Of a stretch of 64,000 bases of DNA, positions 10,284 through 21,847 are shown piece after piece. Positions within the stretch are counted from its first letter, which is position 1. Each line of letters begins with the position of its first letter. The DNA comes from Larix kaempferi (lineage: Eukaryota; Streptophyta; Pinopsida; Pinales; Pinaceae), in contig BSBM01000076.1 in the NCBI GenBank assembly GCA_027924585.1, positions 3,238,501 through 3,302,500 on the forward strand. Reading direction: 5' to 3'. Both the position numbers and the translations under genes were made by a program. The notes beneath the pieces were generated by a model. It was not told the DNA's origin. It ran no database searches and saw nothing but the letters and a program-made list of their open reading frames with translations.

Positions 10284-12662
10284 ACTATCATACACTATTT
10301 CAATAACCTTGAAGTCTGCATGACTTCACACTCCATCAATATCAATAATAACATTGGCTAACCTTCCAAAAGGTATGACTTTCTGCTGATTTGCTAGCCT
10401 CAACTGTATAGGTGACCACTGCAGTTTTGGTCTCCCCATCTGTTACCATGTTTACTTAATTAAAACATTTACTTTTGACCATAGGTCAATAATAATTTCA
10501 TCCATCTCATAGTCTCGTATTTGTGCACTGAGCCTCATTTCTCAGCTTGTTCTCTTATGGATCTTAATGTGATGAACTGCGCTCTCGACAGTTTCCTTCT
10601 CACTGCGTGGTTCATATTGGTTCAACAATTTTTATAATTCCACTACAGCATCTGCGCTCTTCAATAGTTTCATGCATCTCCATAGGAACTGCGCAATAGA
10701 AGTGCCTGTTTCTGTTGTGGTGAATTTCTTGTCATATGTTGCTGGCATATCCTGCATATGCGGTACTTCACTGCGCAATGGGATTCTTGGTGAAGTAGGT
10801 GGTGGTTCTTTGAAAATGTCTCGTGCTTCTTCGAAGACTTCTTTATTTTTCTCTAGGTTGAAAGCAGGTGCTTTCCCAGTGTATTTTCTTATCCAAATCA
10901 TTTCAACAGGTGTCTTCTTAGTATCAAACATCCCAGAAGTCGAAGCTTCTGCTCCTCTGTCTCTTCATGTTGCAGTGCCACTTCGTGTCACCACATTGAT
11001 ACTTGGATCCACAGCCCTTTTCTCTACTGCGATCAACTGAATGTTCAGGTTTGGCGCATCTTTCTTTCGTTTCTACATTTCTACCGCTAACACTGGGCAA
11101 TCCTCAATAACATGATCAAAATATTTACAGTAATTACAAGTAGTGCATGCATTGGTACAATCCCTAGATATGTGACCTCGCTAGCCATAGTTATAACATA
11201 TTAACTGACCTCGTCCTATTCCTTGTGCTGGGCCGACATTTATTCCTCTTCCGTGGTATCCTCCATGGCCTCGATATGCTCCTTGATCAGACTGTGCATT
11301 ATCATGCTTCTGTGGAGTTTCTTCTTGGACTATGTATACTCCACTATCACACATATGCTCCACGTCTCGCTTTCTTTCCTGCACGAGCTCATATTCCCTA
11401 CAGTTGGATTCATCATGTCCAACTAACTTACAGAAGTTGTAATATAGGTTCTTAGGGGTTCGGACATACTTTTGTATCAGATAACAGTCTTCAGGTCGGT
11501 GTCCTCTAGTTCTACATATTTCACACCACGGTGCTTGATTCTGATTCAGTGGATTTGGTGCTCCACTGTTAAGGTATTCTGAAAATAAAGGGCAATGCTC
11601 TCTGGTGTTCCCTTCTCCCTTGCATCCTGTACACCATATTTCTTGTCTTTGTTCTTTTCCCTTCTTCATATCCTGTATTTGTAGTGTCAGGGTAGCTAAC
11701 TGTGTCTGGATCTAAGACATTCCAGTGCTAGTCTCACCTATTGGTGAAGCCTCCAACTTCAGCGTGATCTCCAAGGCTTCTTCCTGCGAAGCAACTATCT
11801 ATTTCATTAACGGTAATCTGATATGGGGAAACATCGTAGCTATAAATAATTTTTGGTGTTGTTGCGGTGCTATGACAAAGCTAACTTGGTCTGGCAGTGT
11901 CTTAAATTTTTGGTCAAATTCCAAAATTGTTTCATTAGGTTTCTTCTTAATTTCCTTTAATTATGTTATACATTGGGATTCCGATTTCGGTTTCTTGAAC
12001 TCGCTCAATAGCGCAGCCTTAATGTCCACTAAATTTCTATTATGTCCCTGAGAGTACTTCATGAACCAATTCAAGGCTCTATCTCTGAACGTAGTGACAC
12101 GTTGTGCTCTCTTCACAACATCATCCTCAACTTGCTTAACACTCCACATGGCTTCACATAGAAACCAATGTTGCTCAGGGTCTTCTAGACCCGTTGCCTT
12201 AAATATCGGCAACTTGATGTCATCAGTCATCCTCCTTCTAGGTGGAACAAGGTTCTGAGTGGGGTTAAGTATAGTACTGGGCGGATTGTTCTGAGTGAGA
12301 ATATTCTAAGACAGGATAGTCGGATTCAGAATGGTGTGAGATAGAATGGTCTGAGCACTTGCTCCTACGATATTACTGGTATTGACTTTTTGAGGATTAG
12401 GAATATAAGCAACGAGAGGGTTCTGAACTGACGGATTTTGAGAAATAGGGGGCGTAGTGTTCACAACCAACGGATTCTGCGGACTAATAGACAGATAAGT
12501 GGTTGATATAGGTGTGGTATGACTATTCAGCTCACATGGTATTTCGGTATCTACGTGAAGTCCATGTTGTCTAGGATTTTTCTTAGTAGTATACTTGTAT
12601 CTCTTTCCACTTCTCAAATTATGTGTTTCTTCGTCAGAATCATTATATATGCTATTTACCAT
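10284..12662 (-). pseudogene. gag: Gag-protease of element C
   Basis: ATG at 12662 begins MVNSIYNDSDEETHNLRSG, the RSG-type N terminus seen in many gypsy polyproteins. A Pro/Asn/Thr-rich linker follows, then a Gag core (LPIFKATGLEDPEQHWFL, DRALNWFMKY), and several Cys/His knuckles between about 11650 and 11080 (CTGCKGEGNTREHC, CEICRTRGHRPEDC, CYNYG...RGHISRDC). Near 10400-10290 comes the protease N terminus (VIPFGRLANVIIDIDGV, FKVIEIVYD), where the frame is cut by element A. All main blocks share one minus-strand frame interrupted by several stops, so decay is mainly by point mutation. The GLEDPEQH/W pattern is typical of plant Ty3/gypsy Gag. Confidence 0.82.
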
Positions 12663-13222
12663 GACAGACTAAAAAATTTCACTGTATTCTTAAAACTCCT
12701 TTCTCATCTAAAATAATTTTAATATATAAATTGAGATTGTTCAGGTACTTACCTCTGAACCCTTTGAAGAAATCTGCTTCGGCTGCGTTGTAGGATTTCA
12801 ACGTGTCCACAGCGAACTCTATCATGAAGCCTTCTAATATGTTGTCAACCCAAAATTCAATTGCTGGCAAAAGTGGGCTATATATCACTTTGAGCCTCTT
12901 ATTAAGCTCTGGAGTCCACTCGGTCAGTACTTCTAGCTAGAAACAATTCTTTCGCTCTATGAGCCTCGAGATCCACTCGTGCAATGCGTTTCCAAAAGAT
13001 TCCCAAAATATTTCGTGAATATATTTCCACAGGTATTTGTTCAACCACTCTACGTCAGAGAGATGCGGATGCCTATTTTCCTTCCTTGCGAAGTCTCTTT
13101 CTGTCTAATCACACCAGTCCCAAATCTCTTTCTTGCTTGGATCCTAATTTTCTGCGCTCAACGGAATCTTTTCTTCCGAGCACATCACTATTTCAAGCGC
13201 GACAACTCATTACAGATTCTTA
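12663..13222 (-). other. Leader of element C
   Basis: This is non-coding sequence between the primer binding site and the gag ATG. A minus-strand open stretch at 12888-12679 shows no recognisable domain. A GTAAGT near 12753 and a TTTTAG near 12710 would make an intron of only about 45 bp, too short to credit. Confidence 0.5.
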
Positions 13223-13239
13223 GCGCGGAAACGAAACCA
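13223..13239 (-). promoter_or_regulatory. Primer binding site of element C
   Basis: On the minus strand TGGTTTCGTTTCCGCGC starts two bases after the LTR end. It resembles element D's tRNA-Asp-like site TGGCATCGTTTCCGGGG. The primer identity is uncertain. Confidence 0.6.
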
Positions 13240-13241
13240 TT

Positions 13242-14859
13242 TGTTGGCTTAAGATAATTGTTCTATAGGTTTCCAATGTAGACCCATTTTCTTCGCGGTT
13301 CAAGGAACCAACAAAACCCCTTTTCACCGGCCCTTTCGACAACAATCTACGAACAGACTAAGGTACCACCCAAGGCAAAGTAATGGGGAGGCTGCAGAAT
13401 CAGGTTTCCACAACTGGGTGATGAGTGCTTCAAACAAACTAATGAATAGTGCACTGCAAGGCTCATGATGTGGACTGAGGACTGCATGAAGTTCACCTTC
13501 TTCACGGCTAATACTCTTGCAAGTTAGGATGCATGCACAACTCACGCATCCAAGGATTGCGTGGTTCGGATATTAGTCAACAACAGGACAACGCCACTGA
13601 TAACTGCGCTTCCTCTTTAGACTTAACCAACTTCAATGACTTCACTTAGTATTTCCTATCCATTCATCAATTTCCTTAGGTTATTAATCTTATGACTTAT
13701 GCAATATGACGAACACAATGTACTGCGCACTTCTGGTGCTGCTCTTCGAGGGAGTCGCACGGTGCAAACTCTTCTTACTTAAGTGTCTATCCAACTAACT
13801 TATGCATTCACAAAATTAGAAATACTTGTACATCTAACATTCATCCACATATGTGATACTTAACATATTATTCCCATCTTCATTCTTTATGGCGAATACA
13901 TATAAAAGTAAAACACATGAACTGATCAGTAAGATCTTAAGCATTCATTGTAAGCAAATAAGAAGGTGCAAACACATAAACAATCACACAACCCATAATT
14001 TAACGTGGTTCACCCCCAAGATGGGAGCCACATCCACATGAATTGTTGTTATATTATCTTGGGAAGGGTACAACAGTTCCAATCTGCACACTTAGCTATA
14101 GACTCTCTTCTCTCTCAATAGGCCTCTGCGCACGCATCTTGCAGAGCCTTTACAATAGCTTCCAGCAAAACAAACAAGTATTGCTCAAGATTATACAATG
14201 AAGATCTAAGATTTCCCAACCCTTTCCCTTACAAAAATGTGCCCTTTTATAGATCATGCCAGTAGGTCATGTCTTTACAAAGCATAGGCAAAAACCCTAA
14301 GGTTTCCCAAAATTGTCGCGGTTTTCCCCTAATCGGACTGTTAGAATCTAATAGCGACTCCTCCATCGTGGCCATCCTCTGCGTGTGGTCACTTCGCTTT
14401 CAACCCCCCTTATGTGTGCACACCGACAAGTCGCTTTAACCCAGCTGTTCCTTCTCTATTGTCTTCATGCAGCAGGTCCGTGGAGTGCTTCCTTTGCTTG
14501 TGCGACCGATCGCTTTCCTTCCGCATTAATCCTTACCCACCACTTGGTAATTATGGAGTATCTTAACCAAAAGCAGACCACCGAAGGTCTTACCAAAATA
14601 TGTACTGTTTTCCTTCCAATCATTCTGCCTTGTCAGATCTCCGTAGATTGGGCTCTTCACGGCGCTAGTTCTCCACAACGCTGTACTTCGCAGCACCATA
14701 TCTTCGCGGAGTTGGATTTCTTCTCTGCCGATGTTGCGCTGCGCTCAAGTTTGCAACTCCCAAAACTGTCTTGCTAAAAAGTCTTCAACTGAATTGCACT
14801 CAACTTCGCAGTTCCAAAATTGTTTTGTCAAAACTACCTTACTTGGGCTAGGGCCAACA
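13242..14859 (-). repeat. 5' LTR of element C
   Basis: This LTR of about 1618 bp has perfect terminal inverted repeats TGTTGG...CCAACA (minus strand). It is followed at once by a primer-binding-like site. TATAAAA on the minus strand lies at 14251-14245. The second LTR is outside the window, so the boundaries are structural inference. Confidence 0.68.
14245..14251 (-). promoter_or_regulatory. TATA box in the element C LTR
   Basis: The minus-strand sequence TCTATAAAAGGGC is a canonical plant TATA context inside the LTR. Confidence 0.55.
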
Positions 14860-16599
14860 TTCCTATAGCTTTGGATAAGGCTCAAGAACAAGGACCAAGG
14901 GTGAGGAAAAGAGGAGAAAATGAGGAGGAAAAGAAGGGAAAAAAGGAGAAGAAAGAAGGGAAGAAAAAGGGAGGAAGAAGAAGATAAGAAGGGATAGATG
15001 AAGGAAGAAGGAAGAAGATAGGAAAGGAAGGGAAAGAAGGGACGGGTAGAAGAAAAGAAGGAGAGAAGAGGATAGGGAAGGAAAGAGTTAGGTTTTAGGC
15101 TAGCTTTTTAGGATTGTTTTTAGGGTTTTTTTTAGGATTTTTCAGAATTATTTTTAGGGTTTTTAGGCCTTGTAGAATTTTGTTTTAGGGTTTCTATGGC
15201 TTAAAAGGCCAGGCCGAATTTGTAGGAGAGAGGGATGAAATTTTAGGGAGGCCCAAAATTTGAAAAAAATAATATTTTGATTTTTAGGGTTTGTTTTAGG
15301 AATTCTTAATATTTTTTGTTTTAGGGCTTCCTAAAATTTTGCCCTAGGGTTGTTAGGGATTAAAATGGCACGTCGAAATTATAGGGAGGAGGTCTGAAAT
15401 TATAGGGAGTCCAAAAATTGAAATTTTTTATTTTTATTTTATTTTTAGGGCTTCTTGAAACAACCTCTATGGTTGGTTTCAAGACCCTAGACTAGGGAAA
15501 AGTTGGAGAGCTAAGGCCAAAATTTGTAAAAACCTCCTTTTGAGAGCGTTTTTACTATGCAACGAGGATATAATAGTAGGCAAAATCCCTATTCAAAGAA
15601 AATGTATCCCTAGGGCTACCATTCAATCATTCAAGATGTAAAATTTACCTACCAGTCATCAAGCAAATATTAAAAATGTAAAAGACTTACTTGAGCATGA
15701 GTTATTCCAACCATTCTAGCATCCACAAAGCATTATCAAGAAAAAGAAAGCATCCAACTTCATCCAAGAGCAAGAAGAATCATCTCTCCAAGAGGTGCAC
15801 ATCGCTTCATAAGTCCCTTCTAGGGTAAAAGAGTAGCATAATGAATTTTATCCCATAAGTTGTTCTGTTAAAATGAAGCGAGGAGAAGTCTATTTATACT
15901 TTCTCACACTCACTTTATAAAAATATAAAATATAAAAATCTCCAGGCTGACATGCCTTTAAAATGTCAGTTTGAAATTATAAAATGTCAACTTAAAATTA
16001 AAACAAAAATAATATAAAATAATCAAATATGTGGGTAATTTGGGGCATTTTTCCCAGAATTTACGTACAGATGACTAAATAGCTAAAAAAATAGCATATC
16101 ATTCCATTATGAAGACTGGATGGAATGCGAAGGGGGGGTCGTCATAACCCATATAACCCCAATAGTAGTGAAAATCCCTCAATGCCCCCCCTAATCAAGC
16201 AATACAATCTGGCCTGGAGGATGACGTCATCATCAAGAGGAGCCCAATGAGAGAGGGAACTAGTGAATTGGAGGACCAAGAGGGTGTGGAAGGTGACCTG
16301 GAGGAGATACATATGCCTTAGTACTGAAAGATATACCATCGGAATGATAAATCAAGGTGGATTCATGTGACCCAATGACCCACCCCTGCAATCCCCAGAC
16401 ACCAACCTCAGGGCTTCAAGCCCTTTCATGAGGCAGTTGGAAATGCCAGTAAGCCATAGTACTTCCAAGGGAGAAACCAAAGGGTCTATCCATAACCCTA
16501 CTCAGAAAAATGCTAGATAACACACCTCCTTGTCAGGAAAACTAACCCTCTCTCCCTAGGGCATATCTACATTTGCGTTGGTACTGGTACCATGTAACA
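14860..16599 (-). repeat. 3' LTR of element D (partial)
   Basis: This segment matches 37870-39669. It begins right after element C and contains a purine-rich stretch (14890-15090) and TTTAGGG-like runs (15090-15460). Relative to the other copy it lacks about 190 bp near 15440 and has an extra stretch near 15565-15680. The missing LTR end is expected left of element C. Confidence 0.78.
15891..15898 (-). promoter_or_regulatory. TATA box in the element D 3' LTR
   Basis: Minus-strand TATAAATAGACTTC is canonical. The same box lies at 38977-38970 in the 5' LTR copy. Confidence 0.6.
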
Positions 16600-17580
16600 C
16601 TGGCTCCAATTGCGGGATGAGTACTCCTCCTGAGGGTTATCGAGAATCCATGAATCATCTGATACCTGTAGACCTAAAAACACATGAAATAGCAAGGGAC
16701 ATCAAAATACCATGAGGTAGACACTTTCGTCCTACCATGCTCATCATGAAAATATGAAAATAAAATGAATGAACAACCGACTAACCTACACAAACATGAA
16801 GAACGTCAAATGGAATGCATGAGTAACAATATATGCCTAAATCAGGTGAACTAAACCTACCTATGCTAAACATAAGAATAAGGAAGGGTTAAGTGAAATC
16901 ATACCACCAATGTAACCATTTAAGTAAGTAATCCATACATGATCCCTCACCTTTATATTTAGATAGAATCCATGATAAGATCTCGTCAATCACCAAGCAA
17001 ATATGTACCAAGGTCTCAATCAGGATTGGAGATGTAGACTGAGTGACTTCGGGGGCATGGAATATTTGATATTACTGCCACGAAGAAGGATTGATTTCAT
17101 AAGCTCCATTTATCCAGTATTCCATCGAGCTAAGGTATGGACCATCTTCATCATACACTGGCACTGAGAAATTGTTTTCCTTGAAATTGGTTTCCTAATT
17201 GTCAATTTGAGAGACCATTGGTGGAGGTGGACCTTGCAAATATGTATATATCATCTGCAACCTGCTTGAACATTTCTTTGGAGATACAAGCATGTTGTTC
17301 ATCTTTATAATTATCATGTTAGTACCCCTAATGATCTTTAAAAATTTTAAATTGTCAGCCACATAATTTATTCCTTCACATTTCAAACAAAAAGATAAAC
17401 AATAGAAATTGTGACAATGTGAAAAGAATGCCACGCCTGTCCACATACATGTATTGGATTTACTGAAATGCATTGTTGAAAACTTACTGACACTGGACAG
17501 AAAAGGTTGAGCAACTGCTTGAATATTGCTCGAGGAACAAAGCTGGAAATGATAAGTTGGCCTTTAAATAACTAAAAGAC
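16600..17580 (-). other. Element D interior, 3' side
   Basis: This segment lies between the 3' LTR and the inserted element E. No conserved coding sequence was seen; a 92-codon minus-strand frame at 17473-17195 has no recognisable domain. No convincing polypurine tract is visible beside the LTR. Confidence 0.5.
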
Positions 17581-17582
17581 CA

Positions 17583-18236
17583 GCCCTTAGTTAGCTAGCC
17601 CCCATAGCTTCTTTCCACTCAGTTTCATCCCTCCTAGTGCTTAGTGCACCCTCCTTTCACCTACTATATGAGAAAGGCGCCCTTCCTTACCTACCATTCA
17701 GTTATCTTCAGTTATTTCCTTGATTTAAGGCTAGACTAACTCTTAACTTACTATATCACTCTGATGCACCTCCAGTGGGACTTGACTACCCATTCCGACT
17801 CCAGTTAGCTCCCCATGTGCCCTCCACTGAGCCTCCTTCATTCAGTTAGTTCCAGTTATAATCAGTTACACCTACCACACTCAGTTTGACTGATGGTTGA
17901 TAGTTACTTGAGCATTGATGACTCCACTGATGATGAGATAGACTACTAGTTGTGCTCCGATGACACTCCAGTGATCTTTTGATCACTCCATGAAGGCTAA
18001 TTCTAATTTCCACCTTAGGCATTCGAATCCTCATGCATTATACTATTTATTTGTCCATATTGTGATTAATTAATTAGGGTGTGTGAAGTATTTTTGCTTC
18101 TATCCGATTTCTACTGTATTATTATTCTGTTGCTCATTACACTGCATTGACCACTCTTCTTCTATCTTTCTGCTTAATCATAATTACTCTTGTGAGGTAT
18201 ACATAATCTCTTAGATCTGTTGTGAGAATTTTCACA
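17583..18236 (+). repeat. 5' LTR of element E (5'-truncated)
   Basis: It matches 19863-20527 from AGCCCTTAGTTAGCTAGCC to TTTTCACA. The first ~135 bp of the 3' copy, starting TGTTAGGATATTCC, are missing. Confidence 0.8.
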
Positions 18237-18248
18237 TGGTATCAGAGC
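18237..18248 (+). promoter_or_regulatory. Primer binding site of element E
   Basis: TGGTATCAGAGC directly follows the LTR end and is of tRNA-iMet type, as usual in Copia elements. Confidence 0.85.
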
Positions 18249-18399
18249 ATGTTAAGAGTATTGCTTATCTCCATTCCTGAGATTTTTTTGCAGGTTATTA
18301 TCAAGATTTCGAGTGCAACAGTTGCAGCAGTTTCTACACTTTTGCAGCAGTAGCAGTTGCAGATATTTCTATAGTTTTTGCAGGTATTCTACAGCTTCC

Positions 18400-19035
18400 A
18401 TGTTTTCAGAAGAACCTCTGCTTTATCTATTCAACTATGTTGAATGGAAACAAAAAATGATAGAATATTTGAAGAGACATGATCTCTTTGATTATTGTTT
18501 TGAAAGAGAGTTTGAATCCTCTGAAGAAGAGAATGACTGGTTAGATGAAGGTGGAAGAGCTATTGCAACCATGATGTATGCTACTTCTTGAAGCATGGTA
18601 TTCTACTCCCTTGATGTTGAATATGTTAAATCTCCAAAAGAGTTATGGGCCCACCTAGATGTAATATTTGGCAGACAGAATGAAGGAATTGGTCCAAACC
18701 CTCTCGAGAGAAATCAAAGTGATGCATTCGCCCTCCTTAATGATCTCATTGATCATGAACCAGTATCAAACATATCTCATATTGAAGTTGTCCACATAGA
18801 AGAAGAACTTGCAGATTCTACACTCATGCTCCAAATTTCTTCTCTTTCCGTGCCAGCTCACACTCTATATATTGTAGAAGGTCCTAAATCCTTTCTTGCA
18901 CTAGAGTCTATTGGTCTGCATCATGATCTATTGAATGTTTCAGAGGTCAAATCAGCTATTGGATGTAATGCATTCACTCTCCTCAAGCAATCACCTCTTA
19001 TTTACTACTATATGATCATTATTCCATGCTTTTAG
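18400..19035 (+). pseudogene. gag: Copia-type Gag of element E
   Basis: ATG at 18400 is followed by a segment with Trp in VEWKQKMIEYLKRHDLFDY and, downstream, FYSLDVEYVKSPKELWAHLD. That is the W...M...YL...LW / I..SL...V...T-x-KE-x-W-x-x-L pattern of Copia Gag (UBN2/DUF4219-like). A TGA at 18589-18591 interrupts one continuous frame, probably an Arg codon hit by C-to-T. After the Gag core the frame continues to a stop at 19033-19035 with no zinc knuckle or pol. It is a truncated Gag, not functional as it stands. Confidence 0.7.
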
Positions 19036-19068
19036 AAGGTTATTGAAGAATATGGCTATTTCCATTAG

Positions 19069-19330
19069 CTTGGGATAATTTCTCATGCACATCATGGTTT
19101 TGATCTCACCCCTGCTGGTTCAAAGGAGAGCTCAAGAAACCATTATTGAAGTCTTAGATCTAATTTGGATTCTAAGCAATTACTACTTGGGATAATTTCT
19201 CATGCATATGATGGTTTTGATCTCACCCCTGTTGGTTCAAAGGAGATCTCAAGAAACCATTTATCAAGTCTTGGAGCTGATTCAGATTCCAAGCAATCAT
19301 TATTATTTGATGGTTCTTTTTGGCATAATC
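19069..19330 (+). repeat. Tandem duplication in element E
   Basis: A unit of about 118 bp beginning GGGATAATTTCTCATGCA is present at about 19072 and 19190, with a shorter third degenerate copy near 19310. Confidence 0.75.
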
Positions 19331-19714
19331 TCACCCATGATGGTTCGAAGGAGAAGACAAAAGACTATCTGCACATTCATAGATTTGATCCTACCTCAGC
19401 TGATTCAAATCACAGGTTCAAAGATCATCCTCATACTTTTGGATTTGTTCTCATCACATTCGAACTGAAGAGCAAGTACAAGCACATGCTTTCTGAGCAT
19501 GATCCACTTCTTCCCAAGAATAAGATACCTCCAAACATATGACCAAGCATCACACATGCTTGAGTTTGGAGCATTTATTTTTGTGTGTGCCTTACAGTTT
19601 ATTTTGAGGGGGGGTATTTTTCCCATGAGGTTTTCCCCATTTCCTCTGTTTATTGACTGTTATTATTCATTGTATTGGGTGACCTTTGGTCTTAGTTACC
19701 GGGGCCCATGATGG

Positions 19715-19726
19715 ATTAAAGGGGGT
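19715..19726 (+). promoter_or_regulatory. Polypurine tract of element E
   Basis: ATTAAAGGGGGT lies directly before the TGTTAGG start of the 3' LTR. Confidence 0.75.
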
Positions 19727-20527
19727 TGTTAGGATATTCCTATACTCCATCCTAGTCCTAGCAGCATTTTCATTATTTGCATTTTCAGTCATGCATGCAC
19801 TTTTAGGGTTTGCATGCATTATTTAGGGTTTGCATGCATCCCAGTCATCAGTCCCAGCACCTAGCCCTCAGTTAGCTAGCCCCCGGAGCTTCTTTCCACT
19901 CAGTTTTAGCCCTCCTAGTGCTTAGTGAGCCCTCCTTTCACCTACTTCATGAGAAAGGTGCCCTTCCTTACCTACCATTCAGTTATCTTCATTTCTTTCC
20001 TTGATTTAAGGCTAGACTGACTCTCAACTGACTGTATCACTCCGATGGACCTCCAGTGAGACTTGACTGCCCATTCTGACTCCAGTTAGCTCCTCATGCG
20101 CCCTCCACTAAGCCTCCTTCATTCAATTAGTTCCATTTACACTTAGTTACACCTACTACACTCAGTTAGACTCAGTTTGAATGATGGTTGACAGTTACTT
20201 GAGAATTGATGACTCCACTAATGATGAGATAGACTACTAGTTGTGCTCTGATGACACTCCAGGGATCTTTTGATCACTCCATGAAGGCTAATTCTAATTG
20301 CCACCTTAGGCATTCGAATCCTCATGCATTGTACTATTTATTTTTCCATATTGTGATTGATTAATTAGGGTGTGTAAAGTATTTTTGCTTCTATCCGAGT
20401 TCTTCTGTATTATTATTATGTTGCTCATTACATTGCATTGACCACTCTTCTTCTATCTTCTTGCTTAATCATAATTACTCTTGTGAGGTATACATCATCT
20501 ATTAGATCTACTGTGAGGATTTTCACA
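19727..20527 (+). repeat. 3' LTR of element E
   Basis: This is the full-length LTR, 801 bp from TGTTAGGATATT to TTTTCACA. Confidence 0.8.
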
Positions 20528-20544
20528 TGTTCAACATGAGGCAT

Positions 20545-21301
20545 CCATTTGTCACGTTTCTCTAGATCCCAGTAGATATAGAATGTTTCTACCAATTACA
20601 CAAAGGACGATATTGTTCCTTTTTCTAGGCCCACAAACCAGGCAAGAGCCTTTCCTCCCAGCTGAAGAACAAATGATCTCATGTAAGCATCTTCTTCGTT
20701 TTTAATGTTGTATTATGTATCCAATGTCATGAACCATTAAACATGGTTCAAGGCATTACCATGATCACCCTTGAATGCATGCCAAAATATTTCTAGTAAC
20801 TCATTTGAGCGTCCTAGAAAGTTTGACAAGTCAAGAGGAGCAAAACTTATTTCTATTTCTGCTTCTGTTGGATTATCGGGATCTTTAAATTCAAATGGAA
20901 TATCCTCTTCGATTTATTTGCTAGGACCATATTCTTTCTAGTTGTTTCCCAAGGTCTCTTCCCATATATGGTTGATCCCATTCCTTACTGAATGCATCGA
21001 TCAATTTCCTTATTGAAGAAAATTTGTTAAGAGGAAATCCTTCAAACCAATTTCTGACATTTGAGTTGTCCTCTAAGTTGAGAGATAGTAGAAAAAGATT
21101 CATTCTTGTATCCTCATATATGATATTGCTTCCTTGGATAAATTGCATGAATGCCCAAATATGTATTGCTGCATGACACTTATATTCATGAAATAATGGA
21201 AAAAGTGATTTCCCATTGTCTTCAATGACATACTGATTTGGATATCCCAGAATGTATGAAAAGTCCAATATATCCATCCACAATTCGTAAGAAGGTGCCA
21301 T
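20545..21301 (-). pseudogene. gag: Two consecutive Gag-like domains of element D
   Basis: On the minus strand ATG at 21301 opens a 126-codon frame. It contains a Gag-core-like segment (YEDTRMNLFLLSL, then NWFEGFPLNKFSSIRKLIDAF). After a frameshift a second, similar segment follows at about 20800-20560 (EDAYMRSFVLQLGGKALAWF, TISSFV-stop-LVETFYIYW). Both share the order E-D-x-x-M-R-x-F-x-L-x-L...WF...I-S-S-F/I...L...F...W of retrotransposon Gag. The second copy carries a TAA and is out of frame with the first. This looks like a duplicated Gag core. No knuckle or enzyme domain follows before element E. Confidence 0.6.
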
Positions 21302-21463
21302 ATCATCTGGATTCCTTGTATTTAGAGATTACTCTCGTTAGTTTTCTTCAGCTGGAGTCGCCAAGAGAGACCTTCCAAGTTAGCTCAGCAAATCTCACCA
21401 AAGTAACAAAAACAAGGGTGTACCTAAGATAATGGTGATTGTTCTGAATTGCTTCTTAATGAG

Positions 21464-21847
21464 TGGAGTCGTCAGATAAGACCTGCGGGGTTAGTCCTTT
21501 ATTGATATTTCCAAAATATAAGGAAGAAGGAATCACCTTTGAGTTTTTACCAAATGTCATTTTTCCAAGGTGTAAATGACTATGGATAAACCAAATCAAT
21601 ATTTGAAATGTCCCCGACAATGACGCCAAAAATGTTACTAGCGTTTCCAGACTTAACCAAATTCATTTTTAAATTGGAGTCACCAAGTAAGATCTGCAAG
21701 ATTAACCCTCAATAATATTTTCAAAATACCAATCCAAGACTTACCTCGAGTTTCTTACCAAGTGTCGTTTTTCCAAGGGTGTAAATGACTCTAGATAAAC
21801 CATTTAAATATTTGAAATGTCCCCGGAAACGATGCCAAAAATGTTAC
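21464..21847 (-). repeat. Tandem duplication of LTR end, primer binding site and leader in element D
   Basis: Two units of about 175 bp (21464-21638 and 21675-21847) share TGGAGTC at one end and a CC(C)CG...GCCAAAAATGTTAC end at the other. On the minus strand each unit starts with the LTR terminus GTAACA, then a TGGC...GGGGAC primer-binding-like sequence and leader. A third partial unit starts near 21354. Confidence 0.75.
21819..21837 (-). promoter_or_regulatory. Primer binding site of element D
   Basis: Minus-strand TGGCATCGTTTCCGGGGAC lies four bases after the LTR end and resembles the complement of the tRNA-Asp 3' end. A second copy, TGGCGTCATTGTCGGGGAC, lies at 21610-21628. Confidence 0.65.

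Larger units (their letters stand above)
10284..14859 (-). mobile_element. Element C: 5' part of a minus-strand Ty3/gypsy element
   Basis: Read on the minus strand: 5' LTR (14859-13242), primer binding site, leader, then a gag-protease frame that stops at 10284 where element A was inserted. Its remaining pol and 3' LTR should lie left of the window, beyond element A. C's LTR start abuts element D LTR sequence at 14860, so C sits within D's 3' LTR. TTCCT at 14860-14864 would be its target-site duplication on this side. Confidence 0.78.
17581..20527 (+). mobile_element. Element E: short Copia-like element with gag only
   Basis: Direct repeats at about 17583-18236 and 19863-20527 flank a 1.5-kb interior with a tRNA-iMet primer binding site, a Copia-type Gag and a polypurine tract. 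There is no protease, integrase or RT. The 5' LTR lacks the first ~135 bp present in the 3' LTR, so the left target-site duplication is lost. It lies inside element D. Confidence 0.75.

Noticed and set aside
12709-12753. Intron in the leader of element C
   Set aside because: GT and AG motifs are present, but the interval of about 45 bp is too short for a plant intron.
13592-13600. Alternative LTR end of element C next to a TGGCGTTGTC sequence
   Set aside because: The 13242 boundary gives perfect TGTTGG...CCAACA ends and a better primer-site match.
16600-16625. TGGCTCCAATTGCGGGATG as a plus-strand primer binding site for element D
   Set aside because: It resembles a tRNA-Asp-type site, but the TATA box, the Gag-like ORFs and a better primer site all indicate the minus strand.
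17195-17473. 92-codon minus-strand frame in element D
   Set aside because: It shows no domain, no neighbours in frame and a composition expected from AT-rich DNA.
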